From Phylloscopus collybita (lineage: Eukaryota; Chordata; Aves; Passeriformes; Phylloscopidae): a stretch of DNA of 64,000 nucleotides. The stretch's first letter is position 1, and each line of letters opens with the position of its first letter. Location: the NCBI GenBank assembly GCA_027886175.1, contig JAJNNQ010000077.1, forward strand, positions 372,001-436,000, written 5' to 3'. Shown one piece after another: positions 10,631 through 21,095 of this stretch. Both the position numbers and the translations under genes were made by a program. A model generated the notes under the pieces. That model did no database searches, was not told where the DNA came from, and was given only the letters and a program-made list of their open reading frames with translations.

Positions 10631-12335
10631 TGTGATGGTTTTATAACTTGCTACTTTTATATGATTAGGAGAACATAGAGAGTAAAACAGGCTTACTTTA
10701 AAATTACAAGGCTGGTTTATTTATACACACTGAAATAATGAAAATCAGAACAAAAAAGGAAAAAAAACCAAATGAAACTTTTGAAAGATCCTTTTTTTCT
10801 TCTACAAGTGTTCACTTTTTTGCCTACATAAAAACACAAAACTTGTAATTTCAGTCAGTTTTATTATTTGAAATTTTTTTTTTTTGGAAACGAGATTTTG
10901 GGGTTTTACAGAAACATTGTTACAAGAGGAATGGCTTTTTGGTGGTTTTTATGTTATACATTTGTAATGACTTTAAAGGAATTTTTGTAAAATGTGAAAT
11001 TTTACTTATTAGCATTTTTTTAATATTGCACATGGGCTAATTTGCTTATTGGGGTATTGTTTTAAGGATGCTTTTTAAGTATAATACAAAAATCTTTTTT
11101 TTTTTTTAATTATTTTTATTTTAAGAACTACAAGGGGTTCTTTTCCTTTAGGAGCAAAGAGCTTTGTATTACTTTTAACTAGAACTTTATAATTTATTTC
11201 AAACAGTATTCATATGTTACAGGAAAAACAGTTTATTTTTTATAGTTTATTAGAAACGTTTTTCTGAATTAGGTTACTTTTTTTTTTTTCTTTAAATAGT
11301 TTTTATAGTTTTTGTTAATTGACTTTAATTTCATGTTGTGTTTTTTTTATGGTTTAATTATTTTGTTTGTCCTCACTCCGGGAAGGGCCGGTGCTTTGGA
11401 AGTTTATTTGCTGGCAGGAAGAGTTAAAGCTGGCTCAGACCTGCGGTGGGTACGTGGTCCCTGCCTGCGGGAGCTGCAAAGATCTCAAGGCTGTGCCGCT
11501 GGAGAGGCTGCTGGATGCTTTTTTTTAGCTTTGGATTTTGTGTCTTGGGCCTCTCCGAGCTGCTCCCTGAGGCCTGAGGAAGGAGCAGGGGGGAAGGAAC
11601 ATCCCCCCCAGCCCCGGCCGGCGACACGGGCAGCTGCCGGGGCTTTTCCTCCCCTCCCTGGCTGCTGCTGCTCTCGGGCCCAGGCAGGGCCGGGCTGCTC
11701 CCCCGCGGGGCAGCGGCTCCCGGAGGCCCGGCCGGGCCCGGCCCGGCTGCTGAGGGGCAGCGGGGCCTGGCCCAGCCCGACTCCCGCAGGATGTGACCTG
11801 GCCGCTCACCCGGGGAAAAGAGGGCGGCTCCTGCACATTTGCAGTTTGGTGTGGGTATTACCAAAAGTGGCATTTTGTTTTCTCAGTGGTTAAACTCCAT
11901 GCCAATAGCCAAGAACTGGTTCTTGATAGGTTTATTCTTTTTAAAGAAGTTTAAAGGTTTTAACTGGAACTAAACTGGGTGAACTTATGACAATATCAGT
12001 CCGTTGACTTTTGTGAAATATACATATAAAACTTACTATTAAAATTACAACTTGTATGTACTTAAACAATAATTTTTTTTACTTTTAGATGGTTTACTAA
12101 AATTTTACTTAACATACTAATACTTGTTTTATTTTTAGACTTTTTCTATTAATTTTATTTTATGGTTTTTACGAAATTGTTATTAAATGTTCGTATTTTT
12201 TACCAAAAGTCGCATTTTGTTTTCTCAGAAGTAAAACTGCATGCCAATAGCCAATAAATTAAATCTTGATGGGCTTTTTCTTTCTAAAGAAATTTAAATC
12301 TTTTAACTAAAACTAAACTGCATTCACTTATAACA
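10631..12335 (+). mobile_element. LTR-like insertion, 1.7 kb, with 5-bp target duplication GCTGA
   Basis: The insert begins TGTGATGG and ends TTATAACA (TG...CA termini). It is flanked by GCTGA at 10626-10630 and 12336-12340. The paralogous locus at about 18824 reads straight through with one GCTGA, so it is an empty site. The insert is AT-rich with a GC/CpG-rich centre (about 11380-11830) and an internal direct repeat of about 125 bp (11860-11988 and 12202-12330). Its termini resemble those of the LTRs at 14001 and 19091, suggesting a common family. No coding domain is visible. A long solo LTR or a non-autonomous LTR element fits; which family is unknown. Confidence 0.7.
11380..11830. other. 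CpG-rich core inside the LTR-like insertion
   Basis: Abrupt change from AT-rich flanks to GC-rich DNA with many CpG (for example around 11615-11640 and 11700-11800). It resembles a CpG-island-like regulatory part of an LTR. The frames across it have no recognisable domain. Confidence 0.45.
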
Positions 12336-12469
12336 GCTGACAATCAATCAGACTTTGTCTCTACCCCCACCCCAGCATTTCCCTCATCCAGCCCCTGGCA
12401 CTCAGAGCAGCTGAGGAATGGAGTCACATCCAGGGCTGTCCCCAGGGCTCAGGACTGGGGCCAGCTCAG

Positions 12470-12695
12470 GTCAATCTCTTGGTGGATGATCTGGACGAGG
12501 CCATGGAGGGCACCCTCAGTCAGTTCCCAGGGAGCCCAGGCTGGCTGGGAGTGTGGCTGTGCTGGAGGGCAGGAAGCTCTGCAGAGGGATCTGGACAGGC
12601 TGGAGCCCTGGGCCCAGGACAATGGGATGAGGTTCAGCCAGGCCAAGGGCCGGGTCCTGCCCTGGGCTCACAACCACCCCAAATCCCTGGCCGTG
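12470..12695 (+). mobile_element. CR1 LINE fragment (reverse transcriptase C-terminal part)
   Basis: Translation with frame changes shows the CR1 signature ALQRDLDRLEPWAQDNGMRF followed by a degraded KGRVL segment, preceded by a decayed NDLDE-like stretch near 12480. Short, frameshifted and without a 3' terminus: a dead 5'-truncated copy. Confidence 0.7.
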
Positions 12696-13034
12696 CCCTG
12701 CCCCTGATCCCCACAGCCTGTCCTGTTCCCTTCATCCCTGCATTGCCAGGGACTTTCTGGGACAAGGAAGCTCTGCTCTGGCTATGGAGGGAGGTGCAAG
12801 TGGGAACCACAACTCATCAGGTTTGTGTTCTTTGGGGTTGGGAACTGGTGGGGTTTAAAGGCACAGAAATTCTCTTCTGTGTGTACAGGAAGAGGAGATA
12901 TACTGGAATTCCTTCAGGAATGTGGGATACCCCGGAACCCACTCAGGATCAGGGTCCTCCTACGCCTCATCATCCTCAGCTTTCAGCTGACCAGACCCCA
13001 TCCCTCCCTCACAATCCTCAGCCCACCACATCCC
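12696..13034. other. No recognised feature
   Basis: About 340 bp of mixed-composition sequence between two CR1 fragments. I see no conserved domain, repeat or RNA gene. Confidence 0.4.
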
Positions 13035-13250
13035 ACTGCTCCTGGGCAGGAAGTGCCATCCAGCCTGGCCTTGGAAACTTCCAAGGATGGAGCAGCCACA
13101 GCTTCTCTGGGCAACTGGTGCCAGGGCCTCAGCACCCTCAGAGGGAAGAATTCCTTCCCAACATCCCATCTAACCCTGCCCTCAGGCAGTGGGAAGCCAT
13201 TCCCCCTTGTCCTGTCCCTGCAGGCCCTTGGAAAGAGTCTCTCTCATCCA
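13035..13250 (-). mobile_element. CR1 LINE 3'-end fragment
   Basis: On the minus strand this matches the conserved CR1 3' region: a segment corresponding to the GACAAGGGGGAATGG block, the GGAAGAATT block and the 'GGTTGCCCAGAGAAG'-like block occur in the expected order. No open frame remains. Confidence 0.7.
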
Positions 13251-14000
13251 AGAATTGCTGCTCCTCCCTGCTGTGGGGCAGAAGTTGGAAGTTGATTTTC
13301 TCCCCGTGGCCCCGGGCCAGCCCTGAGCCAGGGGCAGGACCTTTCCCTGGAGCTCTGCGGGCGCTGGCTCGGTTCGGCCGCAGCCCAGCAGACGGAGCTC
13401 AGAGCTCCCCGGGGGCTGCGGCTCCTCCCGAGGGGCAGCGCTGGGGCAGCTCCCACCTCTGCCCCGGGGCAGCAGCAGGGACAGCAGCCGAGGGAAGGGC
13501 TGGGGCTGGGCCAGGCCAGGGCTGGGCTGCACAGCAGCAAAAGCTTCTTCCCCCACAGGGGGCTCAGACACTGCCCAGGCTCCCCAGGGAATGGGCACAG
13601 CCCCGAGGCTGCTGCAGCTCCAGGAGCCTTTGGACACCGCTCCCAGGGATGCCCAGGCTGGGATTGTTGGGGTGTCTGTGCAGGGCCGGGGCTTGGACTC
13701 CATGATCCCGGTGGGTCCCTCCCAGCTCAGCCCATTCTGCAATTCTCACCCTTTGGCTCAGCCTCTCTGTCCCCAGCAGGAGCTGGCAGAGCTGCTGGGC
13801 TGGGGCAGGAGCAGAGCAGCCCCAGCGTTCCCCTCTCTGTGACACCACAGCAGTGACAGCCCCAACATTCCATGCCTGGAGACGCTCCAAGGGAAGTGTC
13901 CAGAGCCGTGTCCAGTCAACAGAACTGCCCGGCCACTGCCCCTGAGTGACCATGGCCCTGCCAGCTCGGAGGCACCGCTGGGGCAGCTGCACCTCAGCCC
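13251..14000. other. GC-rich unclassified segment
   Basis: High GC with CpG clusters near 13360-13440. Frames on both strands are open but biased to A/P/G/S, with no domain and no paralogue elsewhere in the window. It ends exactly where the LTR at 14001 begins. Confidence 0.35.
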
Positions 14001-14720
14001 TGTGATAAATGAATGATTTTGTGCTAACTAAGTTGTAACTATATCAGTATATTAGAAAAAGACAAACAATGTATGATTAGTGTCAGAAAACTGATGTTTG
14101 CAGATATTTAATAAAAAAACAAGATACAGGACTTAAGATGTAATTTGAGATAAGTAAAACCCCAAAACTGAATAGATCTTGGGATAATTGGAAGATCGGC
14201 CTTGAGATGGACAATTGGGATGGTTCCAGGTACAGAGTTTAAGTTGTGTTTTTATTTAAGGCTTATTTTTGGAATGTGATGTTGGCTAACATAACACAAG
14301 GCTTGGGGTGCATGCACAACCTGTCAGGTTATCCAGAGGACAATGAGGAAGACTGTGAGCCTTCATCCAAAAGACCACCAAAAGAGGACAGGAGACCCCC
14401 TAACAACAAGTGAAGCATGCACTATGAAGTACAGTGACGTAGATTTTTAGAATCGGAAATAGGAGGAAACTGACAGGAAACACTGATGAATATGTATTAG
14501 CAGATAGTATATAAGTGCAGTTTGAATTGCTCTGTTTTGTACCTGAGGTGGGGTGTGAAGCTCTCCCTGTACCCCGGTCAGTTTTGCTTATGCCTTTTCA
14601 GAACATTAACCACGTTAAATTAATTATTGCCAAATTTTTATATGTTTAATTTTATATTAAATTGCTATTAAATTTTTGCTAAATTTAGATTTGTTCTTCA
14701 TTTTACTTGTATTTATAACA
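14001..14720 (+). mobile_element. Solo LTR-like element, 720 bp (LTR pair, plus copy)
   Basis: Starts TGTGATAAAT and ends ATTTATAACA, near-perfect terminal inverted repeats with TG...CA ends. A TATATAA box lies at 14508-14514 and several ATTAAA motifs near the 3' end. No open reading frame. An inverted copy lies at 19091-19801. Flanks show no matching target duplication (AGCCC versus GGTGT). No adjacent gag or pol is seen. Confidence 0.65.
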
Positions 14721-14925
14721 GGTGTCTGCCTTGTTCCAGGACTGCCAGATGGCCTTGGGGCTGCCCTGCATCCTCTTGGGGAAGTTCCCTGAGGCTCAGA
14801 GCACTCAGTGCCCACACTCCTTTCCCTGTGCCTGCTGTGTCCCCTGGGGCTGCAGAGCTCTCCTGGCTCACAGCAGACATTCAGTCCTTGATCTCGGGGT
14901 GACCCCACCCTGGCCAGGCCTGTGC
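14721..14925 (+). repeat. Inverted-repeat arm next to the LTR
   Basis: These about 200 bp are repeated, reverse-complemented, at 18893-19090 beside the other LTR copy. LTR plus flank were therefore duplicated together rather than inserted twice. Confidence 0.65.
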
Positions 14926-15740
14926 CCAGGGAGCTCCACTCCCTGCTGGTCCCTGGCACACACTGTCCCTGCAGGTGCCCTGTGCTCTCCTGGCAGCTCC
15001 CCAGGCCCTCCAGACAAACATTCCCCTGCCATCAGCCCTGGCACAAGCTGCACAGCCCCAGCAAGGTTCAGCACAGACCCTTCACCATCTGATGGGCCCT
15101 GGCCACCAACAAGCAGAGCCTGACCCAGACCTGAGTCCCCTGAAGGCCACCCTGGGACCCTGATCTCATCCCACGGAGCCCTGGGAGAACAAGGAACACA
15201 AGGAGCCTCTTCAGAGTCTGTTCCTTGGGCCTGTTGCTGAGAGGGACTGTGCAGGGAGAGCAAAGACTTGCTGGGCTGCCCTCAGGAGATGCTGCCCTTT
15301 GCTGCTGGAGCTGCTGTGCTGGAGCCCAGCTGTGTCCCAGCAGTGCCCATGGCCTGGCCCTGCCTGTGCTCACAGCACGCACACGCAGCAGGACAGTGAC
15401 CAAGCTGCCACAGCCCTGCGGCCTGACAGCCACAGAAGGGCTGGGAAGGAGAGGCTGCACTTGGGAAGAGCAGCTGTGGGAAGAGCCAGGGCCATTGTCC
15501 CTGGCTGTGCTGCTGTGCTGGGAGTCTCTGCCCTGCACCTCTGCTCACAGGCACTGGCCCTGCAGAGACAGAGAGGGGCTGAGGGAACATCTTGGGCACC
15601 CAGGGCAGAGCAGGACACTTTATTGGACAGAAATGCAGAGTGATCAGGGCTCCTTACTGTCTGTGCTTAACACAGGCACGGTAGATACTGATGTAGCAAT
15701 ACTGGGACTAATGGAATCCCTTTATGAAAAATATTAGAAG
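14926..15740. other. GC-rich unclassified segment
   Basis: No recognised gene, repeat or RNA. Open frames of 100-170 codons exist on both strands but overlap each other and lack domains. Confidence 0.35.
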
Positions 15741-15749
15741 GAGAAAACC

Positions 15750-16494
15750 AAAAAGAAAAAGAAAAAGAAAAAGAAAAAGAAAAAGAAAAAGAAAAAGAAA
15801 AAGAAAAAGAAAAAGAAAAAGAAAAAGAAAAAGAAAAAGAAAAAGAAAAAGAAAAAGAAAAAGAAAAAGAAAAAGAAAAAGAAAAAGACAAAGACAAAGA
15901 CAAAGAAAAAGAAAAAGAAAAAAACAAAGAGAAAGACAAAGACAAAGACAAAGACAAAGAAAAAGACAAAGAAAAAGAAAAAGAAAAAGAAAAAGAAAAA
16001 GAAAAAGATAAAGACAAAGACAAAGACAAAGAAAAAGAAAAAGAAAAAGAAAAAGAAAAAGAAAAAGAAAAAGAAAAAGACAAAGAAAAAGACAAAGACA
16101 AAGACAAAGAAAAAGAAAAAGAAAAAGAAAAAGAAAAAGAAAAAGAAAAAGAAAAAGAAAAAGAAAAAGAAAAAGAAAAAGAAAAAGAAAAGAAAAAGGA
16201 AAAAGAAAAAGAAAAAGAAAAAGAAAAAGAAAAAGAAAAAGAAAAAGAAAAAGAAAAAGAAAAAGAAAAAGGAAAAGGAAAAGGAAAAGGAAAAGGAAAA
16301 GGAAAAGGAAAAGGAAAAGGAAAAGGAAAAAAAAAAGGAAAAGGAAAAGGAAAAGGAAAAGGAAAAGGAAAAGGAAAAGGGAAAAGGGGAAAAAGGGAAA
16401 AGGGGAGATAAGAGAAGAGAAGAGAAGAGAAGAGAAGAGAAGAGAAGAGAAGAGAAGAGAAGAGAAGAGAAGAGAAGAGAAGAGAAGAGAATTA
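15750..16494 (+). repeat. Purine microsatellite: (GAAAAA)n, (GGAAAA)n, (GAAGA)n
   Basis: About 745 bp of pure-purine sequence with few interruptions. Hexamer GAAAAA with GACAAA variants runs to about 16265, then GGAAAA to about 16385, then an AAGAG-type pentamer to 16494. The order and units mirror, on the opposite strand, the array at 36577-36935. Confidence 0.95.
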
Positions 16495-16620
16495 TTCCAC
16501 CAAATAGAAAAAGAAACAAGACACATGCACAAAGCAGTCTGGGACTGGAATGAGTTCCATTCTGAATGCTGTGCACAAACAAAATAGGCACCTGATTGTT
16601 TCTGAAAAGCACAGAGTGGT

Positions 16621-16731
16621 CATATTCCTCAGGGCATCCTCCAGTTCCTGGTTCCTCAGGCTGTGGATGAGGGGGTTCAGTGTTGGAGGCAGCAGCCAGC
16701 ACAGAAGTGACAGTGCCAGAGCCAGGGATGG
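16621..16731 (-). pseudogene. Olfactory receptor TM7 relic (C-terminal about 37 codons)
   Basis: Reading 16731 to 16621 on the minus strand gives PSLALALSLLCWLLPPTLNP followed by LIHSLRNQELEDALRNM. This is the receptor TM7 signature (PPALNPLIYSLRNQE in the intact genes) with H for Y. Nothing upstream on the minus strand continues into TM6, so only the end of the gene survives; downstream it runs into the microsatellite at 16494. It is more diverged from the three intact genes than they are from each other, so it is an older relic of the OR family. Confidence 0.75.
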
Positions 16732-17445
16732 GCACCAGGCTGGCACAGGTGACCTTGAGGCTCTGCAGGGCTCAGGCCCAGGGGCTGTGCCAGAGCCAGG
16801 GCTGAGCTGACACTCTGTGGGCTGGGGCAGAGCCCAGGCAGAAATGAGCCCTGAGCCAGCAGCTCTGCAGTGGTGGCCACCAGGCCCGGTGGCCAAGGGA
16901 GGCTTCTGGCCATGGCCTGGAAGCAGCTGCTGCTGCCCAGGGGCCTTTGGTGCCTCAGGCTCTCCCTGGCACAGCTCCCAGCACGGCACTCTGCACTTGT
17001 GCCTGAGCCCTTCCCTCTGCTGGGGCTGGCCTGGGGCTTTTCCTGCAGCAGGATCTGCCCTGGTCCTGGCACAGGAAAGGCAGTTCCTGCTGGAGCAGGA
17101 GGCTCTGCCTGCAATGGGCTCAAACAACTCCAACAAGGCCCTGTTTGCAAAGCCCCCAGTGGGAAATGAAGAAGGGGATCATGCTGCTTTGGGGGTGAAG
17201 AATGCTGAAAGCAGCCTGACTCCTCCATGCCAAAGTTCCACATGCTGAGAGGGAGCTGAAGCTGTGGCAGAGCTGCTCAAATCCCCAGAGAAAGCAACAA
17301 CCCAGTGACACCACTGAGAGCTTCTGCAGAGCTGCTGAGCTGGCCCAGCCTGGGCACATCTGACTGACAGGGCAGCACTTCAGACTAGAAAAGCCCCATC
17401 CCAAATTTTAACTGCAGCATCTCCTGACATTTCCCTTCTTGGGGG
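16732..17445. other. GC-rich unclassified segment
   Basis: Sits where the body of the receptor relic should be, yet no TM1-TM6 motif can be read in any frame. No other feature recognised. Confidence 0.35.
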
Positions 17446-17447
17446 GA

Positions 17448-17970
17448 TGTGGAGATTTCTCCCTGGAGTGGGGACACCCCTCCAGGTCACTGCCTGAGGC
17501 TGAGCTCAAGAGATTTGTCCACGGTCATTGGTCTGGGGGAGTGACACCCATCTCTGGTTAATAACTGCTTTTACTTTAATACAATTGCTTCAAAATTTTC
17601 TTCCTACAGCATTGTCTTCAAATACATGTTACAGCTGCTATACTGTGGAGTAAATCATTCTGATTCTGACCTTTTTGTCTAATCATGATCATAATCAGTC
17701 ATATCTCTATGTACATAAATACTTCTGGGTTGCCATCCTTAATGTTGTGGGACAAAGTTGTACAAAGGTTCAATTCCCCCTGTATAATCCTTTAGGCATA
17801 AATCCTTGAGAAAATCTGGGGCTGGGATTGGATGCAGGCACTGCCAGGATCCTCTCCCAGAAGGAGTTTAGAAAGCCTGGGGATCCTGGTTTGGGTCCTT
17901 TGTGAACCTCGTGACCCAACAGGAGCTTCTCTAATAAACTTGGCCTGAAGCTGCCGCTCTGCCCATTACA
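17448..17970 (+). mobile_element. Possible LTR (3' end clear, 5' end uncertain)
   Basis: The segment turns AT-rich, carries AATAAA at 17933-17938 and ends GCCCATTACA at 17970, where the 68-bp minisatellite begins. A polyadenylation signal about 35 bp before a CA end suits an avian LTR. TG at 17448 is a possible start, but I cannot find a target duplication. Confidence 0.35.
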
Positions 17971-17971
17971 G

Positions 17972-18410
17972 GAGCCCCTGTGAGTGTCTGTGACATCCCA
18001 GCTCTTTGGCAGCCTGGACACTCCTGGGATGTCCCCATGGAGCCCCTGTGAGTGTCTGTGACATCCCAGCTCTTTAGCAGCCTGGACACTCCTGGCATGT
18101 CCCCATGGAGCTCCTGGGAGTGTCGGTGACCTCGCTGTTCTTTAGGAACACAGGGATGTCACCACTGGACTCCTGCCACTGCCTGGGACAAATTGGCTCC
18201 TTGGTAGGGGACAGACACCTCTGCTGTCACTCTGCAGCCCTGGGACTGTCACCTCATGACCCTTAGGAAGATTAAGGAGCCCTGGCATGTCACCACAGAG
18301 CCCCTGGGACTGAGTGTGACCAAAGAGATCTTCAGGAGCCCAGAGACCCCTCAGATGCCACCCTGGAGCCCCTGTGCCTGCACGTGAGCTCACAGCTCTT
18401 GAGCAGCTGG
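17972..18410 (+). repeat. 68-bp minisatellite, about 6 degenerate units
   Basis: GAGCCCCTGTGAGTGTC-like starts lie at 17972, 18040 and 18108, exactly 68 bp apart, each with 'CCAGCTCTTT' and 'GATGTCCCCATG' landmarks. Later units to about 18410 are increasingly diverged. Confidence 0.8.
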
Positions 18411-18429
18411 AAACCCCTGGAATCTCTTC

Positions 18430-18892
18430 AATCTGCTCTGCTGAGGATGGATCCTCAGCAACTTGGAGATTCCCTGATGAATTTTAGCTCTCCAGAGGCT
18501 TGTTCAGTCTTCAGCACTGCAGTTAAGGAATTCAGTGCCAAAGGCTCATTAAAATTCCAAAGCACTCTAACAAGAGAAGCCCCTGGGAATAATTTAAGTC
18601 TTCAGTTTTTCTGTGGTTAATTCTGCAGATTTCAAAAGTGTATTCAAAGAAAATATACTATATTTTTTCAAAATGTAGGAGTGTTTGTTTTTAATTTTTT
18701 TTGTCCTCTTTAGTTTTGTTTTCCTCTTTATAGGTTGATATCAGCAATCTCCAGTTGATATTGACCCCCAGCACCTCCTATGGTGCTCTGAATAGATCTG
18801 AACATCCAGACCCTTTATGGCTGACAATCAATCACACTTTGTCCCCATCCCCACCCCACCATTTCCCTCATACAGCCCCTGGCACATCCAGG
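18430..18892 (+). repeat. Paralogue of 10240-10630 plus 12336-12400 (LTR empty site)
   Basis: Matches the V tail and then, without a break near 18824, the sequence found after the LTR-like insertion at 12336. This is the pre-insertion arrangement of the 10631-12335 element. Confidence 0.6.
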
Positions 18893-19090
18893 CCTGGCCA
18901 GGGTGGGGTCAGCCCGAGATCAAGGACTGAATGTCTGCTGAGAGCCAGGAGAGCTCTGCAGCCCCAGGGGACACAGCGGGCACAGGGAAAGGACTGTGGG
19001 CACTGAGTGCTCTGACTCTCAGGGAACTTCCCCAGGAGGATCCAGGTCAGCCCCAAGGCCATCTGACAGCCCTGGAACAAAGCAGACACC
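18893..19090 (-). repeat. Inverted-repeat arm next to the second LTR
   Basis: Reverse complement of 14721-14925, with several substitutions and a small indel. Confidence 0.65.
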
Positions 19091-19801
19091 TGTTATAAAT
19101 ACAAATAAAATAAACAACAAATTTAAATTTAGCAACATTTTTAATAGAAATTTAATATAAAATTAAACATATAAAAAAATTTGGCAATAATTAATTTAAT
19201 CTGGTTAAGGTTCTGATAAGGCAGAAGCAAAACTGACTGGGGTACAGGGAGGGCTTCTCACCCTACCTCAGGTACAAAACAGAGCAATTCAGACTACACT
19301 TAGATACTATCTGCTAATACATATTCATCAATGTTTCCTGTCAGTTTCCTCCTATTTCCCATTCTAAAAATCTACGTCACTGTACTTCATGGTGCATGCT
19401 TCACTTGTTTTTTGGGGCTCTTCTGTCTTCTTCTGGTGGTCTTTTGGATGATGGCAGCAGTATACCTCATTGTCCTCTGGGTAACCTTACAGGTTGGGCA
19501 TAGACCTCAAGCCTTGTGTTATGTTAGCCAACATCATATTTCAAAAATAAGCCTTAAATAAAAACACAACTTAAATTCTGTACCTGGAACCATCCCATTT
19601 CAAGGCCAAGCTTCCAATTATCTCAAGGCCTATTCCGTTTTGGGATATTACTTATCAGAAATTACATCCTGTATCCTATTTTTCTTTCATTAACATCTGC
19701 AAACATCGCTTTTGTGACACTAATCATATATCAATTGTCTTTTTCAAAAATATTGATACAGTTAAATTTTCATTAGCACGAAACCATACTCATTTATCAC
19801 A
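19091..19801 (-). mobile_element. Solo LTR-like element, 711 bp (LTR pair, minus copy)
   Basis: Reverse complement of the 14001-14720 LTR with moderate divergence: starts TGTTATAAAT and ends in TTTATCACA on the plus strand. The TATA region is mutated relative to the other copy. It abuts the 37-bp satellite directly on the right. Confidence 0.65.
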
Positions 19802-21095
19802 TTCCCTAGTATTGGCATGGTCTCCTTGGATCCAAAGTATCACTATGGACCATTGGTTCCATGTGGTCCTGCTGTGTCACAATGGCTTCTAGCTTCCATG
19901 AAGCCCAACTGTTTAACAACTGACCCTTGATTCCATGAGGTCCTGTACTATCAAAATGGTCTCCTTGGTTCTGGACTGTAACAATGGACCCTTGGTTCCA
20001 TGAGATTCCATGATGCCACAATGGTCTCCTTGGTTCCACCAGGCCTTGCTGTGTCACAGTGGCCTCTTGGTTCCATGAGCTTTCCTAGTGTCACCATGGT
20101 CTCCTTGGATCTGCATTGTCACAATGGACAATTGGTTTCATGGAACCCTGCTGTGTCACAGTGAAGCCTCAGTGCCATGAGGTTCTGTAGTTGGACAATG
20201 GTCTCTTGGGTTCAACGACACTTTAGAGTGTAACAATGGCTGCTGGGTTCCCTGAGCTTCCATAGTGTCAGCAATGGTCTCCTTGTTTCTGCAGTGTCCT
20301 AATGAACCTTTGGTTCCATGAGGTTCCTAAATGTCACTGGTTTCCTTGGTTCCATGTGTCCCTGCTGTGTCACCACAGCCCCTTGGTTCCATGAGTTTCT
20401 GTACTGTCAACAATGGTTCCTTTCTTCCAATGAGGCCTTGCTATGTCACAATGGACTCTGGGTTCCATGAAGTTTTTTGGTGTCACAATGGCCTCTTTGG
20501 ATCCATGAGGTTCCATAGTGTCTCTGTGGTCTCCTTGGATCTGCCTTGTCATAATGGGGAAATCACTCCATGCAGTCCCAATGGGTCAGAATGTCCCCTT
20601 AGTTCCATGAGGCCCTGCTTTGTCCCAATGGCCCCTTGGTTCCATAGGTTTTATGCTGTACCAATGGGCTCCTTGGTTCTAGGAGTTACCCTGCTTTGAG
20701 CAGGGGTTTCTTTGGTTCCAGCAAGGCCCAGCTGTGCCTCAATGCACCCTTGGTTCCACGAGGCCCTGCTCTGTCACAATGGTCCCCTGGGTTCCAACGA
20801 GGCCCTGCTATGCCACAAAGGACCCTTGGTTCCATGAGGTTCTGTGGTGTCACCATGTTCTTCTTGACTCTGCAGTGTAACAATGGACCATTGGTTCCAC
20901 ATGGCCTCACTGCGTCACAAATGTCTCTTTGATACTATGACTGCCACAATAGAGACTTGTTTCTAGGAGGTTCCCTACTGTCACAATTGTCTCCTTGATT
21001 CCATGAGCCCCCACTGTGTCACAATGGACCCTTGGTTAAACAAGGCCTTGCAGTGTCTCAAGAGTCTCCTTGGTTCCAGGAGGAACACAAAAGCT
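19802..21095 (-). repeat. 37-bp satellite array S4 (about 35 monomers, minus)
   Basis: Same monomer as the plus arrays but reverse-complemented (GGTTCCATGAGG...CACAATGG...). It forms the left border of OR unit 1 and is colinear, with many shared variants, with the right part of the array at 43146-45420. Confidence 0.9.

Noticed and set aside
12479..13742. 408-codon plus frame and 186-codon minus frame
   Set aside because: They run through a CR1 fragment, an antisense CR1 3' end and GC-rich DNA; composition-driven, no domain.
15667..16735. Long Lys/Arg-, Phe/Leu- and Ser/Phe-rich frames
   Set aside because: Direct translation of simple purine/pyrimidine repeats; the same applies to 36490-37211.
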